Part shown: positions 55,727-64,000 of the stretch, in pieces
Position numbering within the stretch: the first letter of the stretch is position 1
How the letters are laid out: each line of letters begins with the position of its first letter
NCBI GenBank assembly: GCA_022579005.1
Contig: MU401459.1
Coordinates: 186,001-250,000, forward strand
Direction of reading: 5' to 3'
From: Poronia punctata
Lineage: Eukaryota; Ascomycota; Sordariomycetes; Xylariales; Xylariaceae
Length of the DNA: 64,000 bases
The notes under the pieces: model-generated
What the model saw: the letters and a program-made list of their open reading frames with translations, nothing else
Told to the model about the DNA's origin: nothing
Databases searched by the model: none
Made by a program: the position numbers and the translations under genes

Positions 55727-56725
55727 GAAAAAAAAATATGAAATTTGGGTGGTACCTACCTATCCATTCCCCCTCTCACCCTCACTCTCACCCGAAAGCG
55801 GTTACTGCTGCCCTATGGTTACTCAAAGGGGGGGGGAAAACATGTGGGAAAGTTAAAGGTACTTGCGATGGAGTTCCAAAGGGTTGCTTTTTTCGGGAAT
55901 ATTTACGTACGGTTTTGGGGATTGGCGTTTTACGAGTTGTTATGGGTTTTTTTTCCCCCTGTTTAAGGAATCGGTTGAGGGAAATCTCGGAAGGAAATTG
56001 TGGGGAGCTTTTTATGTATGTATGTACCAACCTGCCAGCCAGCTCAGGTACATTGATTTAACCTGGAAATGTATGTCGAACGTACAGGGGGGGGGCCCTA
56101 ATGTACGTGTATGGATACCTAACGCATGTAAAGGTTGAATTGGAAATGGAGGGGTCAGAAAGAATCGAACAAATCACGATGGCCATTTCACCACGGAGTT
56201 TCCCTGATCCGGACGAACGCATGTGTGACGTCGAAAGAGACGAATAGGAATGAAAGTACTGGACTTCCGACGTACCAAGATCTGAACATAAAGTCTCATT
56301 CGGCGATAAGCATATCATAAAGTAGGTAATTACCTATCAAGTCAGTCAAGTCGGTAACATGTGACTCTATTCTATATATTTTTTGCTTCTATTAATGATG
56401 GGTTTTTAGCTGACTTCTGACCGTATGTAATAATCCTCTCTTAATCCTCTATCTATCTTTAGTCATCTTCGCGACGCCTGCTCGTATGTAAAAGGTATGT
56501 CCCTATGTATGTGGTAATAAGCTTATGTGCATGTTGAAAAGTACCTTCCTGGTTCGTATGTATCTCGCGACTAGTCGTAGTAGTCGTCGTGCCGCACCAG
56601 CGCTAGTCCTACTGCCGGTAACCATGTAAAGGGGGGAAAGAAAGAAAGAACAAAAAAATGCCGCGTAGGGCTTTTATGGGCCAAGCGAGTCTAGAATTGA
56701 CGGATAAAATCCATCAATCATGCAA
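55727..56725. other. Intergenic between convergent genes
   Basis: About 1 kb, with G-rich runs (55829-55838 and 56087-56095) and many ATGTATGT-like steps; no exon recognised. Confidence 0.55.
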
Positions 56726-57893
56726 TCATGCCTTTGGATCCTTGGCGCAGAAGAACCAGAAGACGGTAATGCCTAGCTTGATAGCAGCCACGAGCCACAG
56801 ACTGTTCTGCACGGCCTGGGTAGCCTTGGAGATGAAGCCACCGGCAATGGCGCCGACGAGGGTGAGGGTGAAGGCGATGGCGCGCTTGTTGCGCTTGGGG
56901 TTCTGGCGGAAGGGGGCGAAGATGTTGGGGTCGCTGACGAGATCGCACAGCAACGTGGTGATGACGACGGTCGGCACCTCGGCCACGCCCAGACCGCGGC
57001 TGTTGACGATCTGTCCGGCCGCCTGGAAGGATAGGAGCGCGATGGGAGCCAGCTCAGCAAAGTCGACGTCCGAAGGGTTCCGCCGCGACGGATACCGTCC
57101 GTCGATCAGTCCGCCCTGGATGATGCCCGCCGCTAGGGCGACGAAGACGGTCTGGGTCAGGAATGAGACGAATACGGTGCGACGCTGGCGTCCCTTTCCG
57201 ATGAGCGCGTGGAAGCGCGAGAAAGAGACGCAGCCTATTATGAAGAAACCAATACTCGTCACTAAAAAAGAGGTTTCCCCGCGTTAGTAAAAAGATGCGC
57301 TAATAATCTGCCAAAAGTCTCTAGTGACGACAGAACGGATGGACCCGCGCGGCGGGAAGCGGGTAAGGGGAAAAAAACTTTTCGTCTATTTTCCCACATG
57401 GTAAATCCCAGCAAAACTTACAAGAACGAGCCCACCCATAGGGCCTATTATTTTGACCTGACGTGCCTAGCGCGACGAAAACCGTGTTTCCTAGAACGAA
57501 TAACGTTAATTTGAAGCTCCATCGTCATAGGGAGTGAGTGAGCGATTCAGACTTACCAGTTTGCATAGACACGAAAGTTCCATAGGCTAGATAGGGCGAA
57601 AAAAAGCAAAAAAAGTCAGCTCATATTATGCATGCAAATGCATACACCCGTTTGGGTGCAAGGGGTGCAATGTCGCATTTACCGTTGTAAAGTGTCCCAT
57701 CAGTGAGACCGGTGGCTAGACAGCAGACAAGGAGCGGCAGGTAGACCAAACGAGGGTCGAGGTCTTCTGAGAATCGCTTCGAGCTGAGAAGACCGGATTT
57801 GGATTCTGGTTTGCTCAGCTGCTCATTGGAATTATTGGAGTTCTTGCCGTCTGCTGATGACGGCGGCAGCGCCTTTTCCTCGTCTAGTAGCAT
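56726..57893 (-). CDS. DUF1275 (YoaK-like) multi-pass membrane protein
   Basis: Four exons (57893-57683, 57586-57557, 57490-57422 and 57261-56726) give 281 residues. After a hydrophilic N-terminus (MLLDEEKALPPSSADGKN) the family core starts at RLVYLPLLVCCLATGLTDGTLYNAYGTFVSMQTGNTVFVALGTSG, the typical DUF1275 block with the G-x-x-D, F-x-S-M-Q-T-G-N motif. TM segments follow: SIGFFIIGCVSFSRF, TVFVSFLTQTVFVALAAGII, ELAPIALLSFQAAGQIVNSR with GVAEVPTVVITTLLCDL, IAFTLTLVGAIAGGFIS and LWLVAAIKLGITVFWFFC. The family is found in bacteria and fungi; its transport role is not established. The second exon is only 30 bases and encodes AYGTFVSMQT, part of the core motif. Introns are 96, 66 and 160 bases. 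All junctions preserve the motif, which supports the model. Confidence 0.88.
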
Positions 57894-59650
57894 TGCGCGC
57901 TGCAGACGGCGGCAATTGCAGCAATGATTTGTTGGGTTTGTTGGTAATGTGACGTTTTTGTGGGTGATGATCAATCAATAGTCGAGCGACGTTTGGCAGT
58001 GATTGAGCTTAGTCGACCGTGGAAATAGGGTGATGATATGTAAGTCAGGAGCTAATTGGGAATTTGGTTGGTACGATGTAAAAATACGGAATGCGCCGAG
58101 CCAATACGAGTCAATCTGATCATGTACGTGTGAGGGTATAAGTAGGTATGTAGGTAGGTATGTTGGTAGATAATAGGTAGGTATGAGATGTTTGACAGAA
58201 AAAGTTGCGTGATCGACGCGCAGGTCCGGGACAATTTAAGAGACAAGAGTGTTTTTTTCTCTCCTTCTCTCTCTCTATCTCCTTCCTATGCCGAGACTAT
58301 CGATCAATTTTACTTTACGTGGACGCGTTGCGTTGTTGCACAATGGAGCACTGGAGACGAGAGGTGCCTTTCTTCCGTATCCTCAAATCCCTCACCATAA
58401 TCCAACCAGGTTCTCGATTGTGGGCTACGAGGATCCTGATGCAGACTCAGCTTGGTGTGCAGGGTGTGAGATGCGGCTGCATAAAGAGCGTAGAGAGCAT
58501 CGAGGCAAACTTTTTCCCATTTTTTCTTTCTTTCCATGAAAAGTGGTCCATGTCACTTTTAAAAAGAGTACGTGCGTACAAAAACCTACGATAAGGGGCG
58601 ACTAAGGAATGCAGCCAAGGCTGGATGTCAGAAAATGATATCAGATTCAATCACAGCCTAACGGTTATCGCCAATGACTCAGCAACCGAGCTTTCTATTA
58701 ATCATGTGCTTATTAGCTTTCCCGAGATAAGATTAATAAGAATACGGGAAGCGAAATAGAAGCCCACTGCCCAGACAATTAAAGTGGACTATGGAAAAAG
58801 AGGGCCTCTATCCACTTTCCAAGCCGTGACAGTTACCTAGTGCGAGACTACCTACCGTAGCTAGTAGTAGGCTATTACGCCCCTAGTCTACTTAGCCATC
58901 TCCACGTCTTGTTGGTTTCAAGAAGGGCCACCTTCAAGCAACCCAGAAAATCTCGCGGGCGCTTCGAAATCTTTAGGGCCCTTCCTTTTCAACGCTCCGA
59001 GTCCTGAACGGCCCCTTTTACCCACTTCGTACTGTCAACAGCCCTATGCTCCGGCCGAGAGCTTTAAGTACAGGAACCCCCCCTTTCTATCACGAAAGCC
59101 GTGTCTGGTAGCGGTCCGTTGGCCCGATCCCGATCCGGCGCGCCGAGAGCATGCCGAGAATATGGGAATGCGAACTCGTCCTTGGCTGCAGCAGGTCGTT
59201 CTCTTTTCTAGCCCACCATAAGCAGCGGGACAACCTCGGGAGGTCCCTTGAGCGGTACAATGCAGCCTTGGCCCTATGCGACCTTGTCACTCGTCGGCCC
59301 AGCCTGTTTGTGAAAAAGCTTGAACGAGGGGAGCGCCCGTGGAAGCGCCCGTGCAAGGTCAAGAGTGCCGAGGTGGACGCCACCACTCCTGCTTACGACT
59401 TCTTTCCACTTTCCATCGCCTTCGCACACGATGATCGGTGCATGCCCAGCCTGTCCTCAAGAGGGCAAACACACAGGGGTATCGATTAGAAGTCCTAGCT
59501 CATATGGGCAGGCCGGAAAAGGGCCGCTCATGACAAGAAAGTTGTCCGGGTTGTTATACATGTACGACATGCAATTGGCGGATGACGCGATGGCACGCCG
59601 TGACTCTGGGCGGCGAGATAAAAAAAAAACACTTACTCACACGTATGTAA

Positions 59651-59705
59651 AGAGAAAGAGAGAGAGAGAGAGAGGGGGGGGAAGAGAGAGATCGAGAGAG
59701 AGAGA
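59651..59705. repeat. GA-rich low-complexity tract
   Basis: AG repeats interrupted by a short G run and single-base changes; no gene context. Confidence 0.85.
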
Positions 59706-62700
59706 TATGCACACTGACCAGTAGGTACGTTACAACGGACTCGACGACCAGTATAACCCTTATTTTCAAGGTTCTTTTTGGGGCTCTCCGATATATCGTC
59801 TTCCTTATCGGGGATGCAAGGACGACATAACAAATGAATGAAAAATACGAGTATTGTTGGAGGTTTTGGTTTCGAGGTCAGCTTGTTATATTATAGCTTT
59901 GCTTTTTTGTTTATTTGTTGGTTTCATGTTTTGCATTTTGGGGGTGCGTGTTGGGTGTTGGGTGTTGGGTTTTCCTCAGCTCTCAGCTTGCTTTACTTGC
60001 TTGCTTTTCTTCTTCTATTTGTGGCTATTTTTGAAGGTCATTCTCCAGATTATACGATTATACCACCTATAAAGAGGATCCCTTACATTTGGTAGGCTCA
60101 AGGCGGGCCAAGTCGCACACTCTATCGACAAATAACCTATTTTGGAGCCAAGACTTTGGTCCAATCATGCCGTGCATAAAATGGCCTTTGCAGAAATGTA
60201 TAACTAAAGACAGGAAGGAACGACCGTTTTATTGGGTGCGCCCAACATTGTCCGACGCCAGCCACATGACCCTTACATCAACCAAACTATCGCCAAACTA
60301 TATGGCTGGCACTGCTGGGAATGCCGGTACTTGTTCTAATACACGGCAGTACACCTGGACTGCCAGACTGCCAAGGGAGCCAAGTCGGGACAATCGTTCT
60401 GCACTCGAGTAAGCTTAAACAAGTAAACCTTGCTTTAATTACGACCAAGGTTGCAGACGAGCACGAGAACATCCATGATCATCCGATTTACGAAATGTCC
60501 GCCCTGCAGGGAAATCCATTTTTTTGCCCTTTTTTTTTTTTTTTTGCGGCACGGACAGATAGGGAGGCGACATAATTGGCAAACGGCTGTTCACATTTAA
60601 CATTTGCTTGGCCGGCTGTTAGCACGATCCTAACCTATCCAGCTGACATCCTGGTTGGCTTGGGCATTGGCATTTCCATCCTGGACTTTGCTTTGGTCTC
60701 GTCCCGGCCAGATTTGTGTCGTGCGTGTGCAAGTACCAAAATGTGATATTATTGTCTACCAAGTACGAGTAGAGTATTTGTCTCAATGTCTACCCATGCT
60801 GACTACCTACATGACTACATAGCTAGGTATTCCATGCACAGTCCACATGAGCCAAGAGGCTAGCGATCGTCAGACGCGGTGCATTTAAACAACAAACAAA
60901 GTCTTGGAACAAGCCTTGGTACGGGGCCGGGGCAACATGTGGAATCCAAAGTGGAAAGGGGTCGCCCGCCCTTGGCCTCAGGGGCGCCCAGAACGTTCCG
61001 TTTCGACCTAGTTTGTCTTCCTTTTCCTCCTCCTGCTTTCTAAATCAAAAAGAGGAAATAAAAAGAAGAAGAAATAACAACAACGAACATGGGCCCGGCG
61101 ATAGGGCAACAGGGAAACAAGCCGACGCAGATGGCGTTATTGGCCGGTGGTCTCGACCCCAGAGTCCACGAGGGCGGTCAGCCTCATACCTAACCACAGT
61201 TGGGTCTATTCAAATGGTATGCATGTCGACGCCCGCATAGAGCAATAAGGACGCAGTATCATACCCTCTTCAGCACTGAACGTGCCACCCTTTTCACCCC
61301 TCACTAAACGTCGATAGAACCGGTCACGGTCCACAGGGGTGTCCCGGACGGGCTCGAGGGCTCGAGGGCCCCTACTGCGTCGTCACGGCCCCTCCCAGGG
61401 CCTATAAAATTCATCCGTCTTGGCCCAATGTGGCGACCATGTTGCATGTCTATTCGTAGGTTGATTCGTCGGTGCTCTGTGGGTGTTTTGTGGACTAAGG
61501 TTAGAAAGCCTTGGGTTCGGCACTAAGGATGCAGTCCCCCTCGGCCTAGTAATATCTCTATTACGAGTTGTAGACTAGCAGAACTAGATAGACGGTCCCA
61601 TGCGATCCCCATGCTATTGTTACACCAATCTGGTAGTTTAAAGTTAGACTTAAAGTTAGACTAGAGAAGGGTATACCTACTCGTACTCGTAGATAACGGT
61701 CGAGGTAACAATAAGATAAGACAACAGAAACAACCCAATCAAACGATGTAAGCACGTCTGCTGAGATGGTGCCAACCCGGCGTACACAATCTCGACTTCG
61801 ACCTAGAACGATCCATCCCGGTCGTCAGTCGAAACAAAGGAGTGGCCTTTTTTTCCCCCAACGGCATTGTGACTTGTGTGTGTGAAAGACAAATGTCCGG
61901 ATAGATCCGCAGCGATGCAACCTTGAGAGACTTCAGCCCATGAACGGCTCTTCTTTGGTTCGACCTAGGCTGAACAGGGGACACGGGGTATCCAGGTACT
62001 TTTTCTTTGGTTCGGGGCTAATATTTCTGGGCAAGCCGCCCTGAGAGAAGGGGGGAGGGGTGCCACTCATTCGTTAGTTCCCCAGAGTATCTACGTGACT
62101 ACATACGTTGACTTTGCACCATACCATTGGCACGAGATGAACGCCGATTCTTTATTATGAAGTCACATCTGATAGATTTGGGCTTTGGGCTGTAGTAACA
62201 CATGGCATTATTGACGATCCCATGCCCTGTCTGTAAGTCGGAAAACTCATTATTGCTTGTGATGATGATACGTATTACGTTCAAAGGGGGAGAAACTCCT
62301 AGCCAACTATACCCTACTCTCCCTCCCTCCCTCCCTGGCGGAGGGAAGGCTGTCTACCTAGTCTAGGTAGATACTCTGTTCTGGGTCAACTCAGCTCAGG
62401 CCAGAGATGATATCGGTTACGCATCTATGTCACATACAAGTCCTTGTGTGTGGGGCAACCGACATGTATACCATTATTGGCCTCTTGTTTGAGAATATCG
62501 AAAGGGATGTTTGAACGCTCAGGCTCCCGTCGTCTAAGCTTGGCGCACGATATCGGCCGTCGGGGTTACCACTCGTTGCAGATCCAGGACGATATGCGCC
62601 AAGTCGACTGGTTCATCTTCGTCCGACGATTACGGTAAAAGGTAAGAAGGAGGGTGTTGAGTAGGATCGAGACATGGACATCGATCGAGGTTTGGTTTAC

Positions 62701-62802
62701 GAGGAGGGGGGTGTGTGGTTACCGGTACCATGTGATGTTTGCTGATGCTTAAAGTGTTACCTCGCTCGAGATGGTTCAGAGAGGGAACCACCCAGATTCG
62801 AA

Positions 62803-62810
62803 TATAAATA
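62803..62810 (+). promoter_or_regulatory. TATA box (TATAAATA)
   Basis: TATAAATA lies 189 bases upstream of the ATG of the ICL/PEP-mutase gene, followed by a pyrimidine-rich leader and ending in AAACAATGG, a good fungal start context. Confidence 0.6.
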
Positions 62811-62998
62811 CAAGGTCGGCGGATCGACATTTTCCCCGGATTCTTGAGCAACATCGATCAGAAGCGCTTGAACTCGATTAAGCACAACTCCACGAGTCTA
62901 TATTTACCAGTGCCACGTTCTGCCATATATCAAATTTTCCCGAGTTTCTGTTTCTGCTTCTGTTGTGCCATCTTAAACAAACTAAAATAAAATAAACA

Positions 62999-64000
62999 AT
63001 GGCTCCCTCTGCTTTCTCTTCGGACCCCGTGTCCCAGCTAGAGGCCCAGTCTGCTCTGGTCCTCGATGCCGCTACCACAGATGTGACGGCTAACCCTCAT
63101 GTCGAGGTTACCAAGCCCATCTTCTCATCCGTCACGACCGAGGTTCCCTCTTCCCCCTCAAGCGAGACCCTCGCTGTTCAAGCACCCACGACCCAAATCC
63201 AGGCCGATGGCTTCCTAGACGATGCCCCTGCCCCGGCCGTCGTCAAGAAGGAGGCGGAAGCGGAAGCCTCAGTTGTCACTCCGTCACCGGCGCCTACAAC
63301 GACTACAACCAAGCCGGTCCCCCAAAACAAATTCCTCCCCCTGAACGCCATCATCCCCGCCGTCACAGAACCCAACTCGGGTGCCAAGAAGTTGAGGAAG
63401 ATGATTTTCGAGTCCAACGAGCTCATCATCTGCCCCGGTGTCTACGATGGTCTGTCTGCACGCACAGCTATCGAAGTTGGCTTTAATGCCATGTACATGG
63501 TGAGTAGATGGATATTCTTCTTTTTTTTTGTTTTTGTTTTTGTTTGACTAATTAGATTTTATACAGACCGGTGCAGGTACCACTGCTTCCCGCCTTGGTC
63601 AGCCCGATTTGGCTATTGCCCAGCTACACGAGATGCGTGAAAACGCCGAAATGATTGCCAACCTCGACCCCTTCGGACCTCCCCTAATCGCCGACATGGA
63701 CACTGGTTATGGCGGTAAGATAACTTTCCCCTATTACTTGCACAATAATACAGACAGCCACACCAATCCTAAAAACAAATCTTGCAACCATGACTGATAA
63801 CTCATTTTTTTTTTTAATCTCTTAGGCCCCATCATGGCAGCCCGCACAGTAGAGCAATACATCCGCTCCGGCGTCGCAGGCGCCCATCTCGAGGACCAAG
63901 TTCTGATGAAGCGATGCGGCCACCTGGGCGGAAAGCGCGTGGTAGCAGCCGACGAGTACATTGCGCGAATCCGCGCCGCGCACGCCGCCCGCGTCCGTCT
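62999..64000 (+). CDS. Isocitrate lyase/PEP mutase superfamily enzyme with long N-terminal extension (runs off right edge)
   Basis: Exons 62999-63499, 63567-63714 and 63826 to the edge, with introns of 67 and 111 bases. The first ~130 residues are an Ala/Pro/Thr/Val-rich, acid-containing extension (MAPSAFSSDPVSQLEAQ, TPSPAPTTTTTKPVP) with no clear targeting signal. The catalytic barrel starts at KLRKMIFESNELIICPGVYDGLSARTA. It has TGAGTTASRLGQPDL, IADMDTGYGG with the metal-binding Asp pair, and the superfamily signature HLEDQ...KRCGHLGGK with the active-site Cys loop. These features match the fungal group annotated as carboxyphosphonoenolpyruvate phosphonomutase-like, 2,3-dimethylmalate lyase or oxaloacetate hydrolase, not true isocitrate lyase, which is longer. 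The reaction, C-C bond cleavage of a 2-hydroxy or 2-oxo dicarboxylate, cannot be narrowed without the C-terminal half. The start has a good AAACAATGG context and a TATA box upstream. Confidence 0.88.

Larger units (their letters stand above)
57894..62998. other. Long gene-poor region
   Basis: About 5.1 kb in which I cannot support a gene. It contains a GA-rich tract (59651-59705), a T run (60528-60545), four octamer copies (59846, 60764, 61678, 61684), a TATAAAAT at 61403 and CCCT repeats (62321-62335). G+C-rich islands at 58900-59400 and 60900-61420 look like upstream regulatory sequence rather than exons. Confidence 0.5.

Noticed and set aside
59151..59489. Plus-strand 112-codon frame in the long gene-poor region
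   Set aside because: No family, and the overlapping frames on both strands are equally open, which suggests base composition only.

Overview
This window comes from a filamentous ascomycete (Pezizomycotina, most likely a Sordariomycete). The evidence is short introns of about 55-160 bases with GTAAGT-like donors and CTAAC/CTGAC branch sites, intergenic stretches of 0.5-5 kb full of homopolymer and microsatellite tracts, and fungus-specific families: an Hce2-type secreted protein, a GPI-anchored DUF7735-like surface protein, a stand-alone NRPS-like A-T-R reductase, a UAF subunit and fungal-type Lon and Arh1. I see no tRNA, rRNA, CRISPR array, intact transposon or virus-derived sequence.

Layout. 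1-7531: an RBM25/Snu71-like U1 snRNP protein (minus, cut by the left edge), divergent from mitochondrial ribosomal protein bS21m, then a large kinesin-14-like motor protein. 8480-9466: an HSL-family alpha/beta hydrolase. 9467-13013: gene-poor, with long T and A tracts. 13014-13580: a YwbE-domain protein with a UBZ-like zinc finger. 15947-28126: a more accessory stretch with a GPI-anchored secreted protein, an MFS transporter interrupted by an in-frame TGA, an NRPS-like reductase, an Hce2 secreted protein, an assembly gap inside G/C tracts and a PLAC8 protein. 29963-43313, all minus: mitochondrial Lon protease, a dynamin-family GTPase, a conserved protein of unknown function and an Irc3-type mitochondrial helicase. 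44074-52378: Rrn5-like Pol I factor, Swi3/Rsc8 remodeller subunit, ETF-alpha and Arh1. 53509-57893: a four-TM membrane protein with poly-Asn/Gln tails and a DUF1275 membrane protein. 57894-62998 has no supportable gene. 62999 to the right edge: an ICL/PEP-mutase superfamily enzyme, cut by the edge.

How the genes relate. Five genes encode mitochondrial proteins (bS21m, Lon, Irc3, ETF-alpha, Arh1). ETF-alpha and Arh1, both FAD-linked electron carriers, are tail to tail with 69 bases between stop codons. The 16-28 kb stretch may be a small secondary-metabolism and host-interaction neighbourhood, but the genes are well separated and no co-regulation is visible.

Most notable observations: a start codon split by an intron in the bS21m gene (AT|G across 1804-1873); an octamer TACTCGTA/TACGAGTA present at least 20 times and only outside genes; a dynamin-family GTPase carrying SUMO-interaction-like and nuclear-localisation-like motifs; the premature TGA in the MFS gene; and a NAGNAG acceptor in the kinesin gene where one choice creates a stop. 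I did not find a clear candidate for a wholly new multi-gene system.
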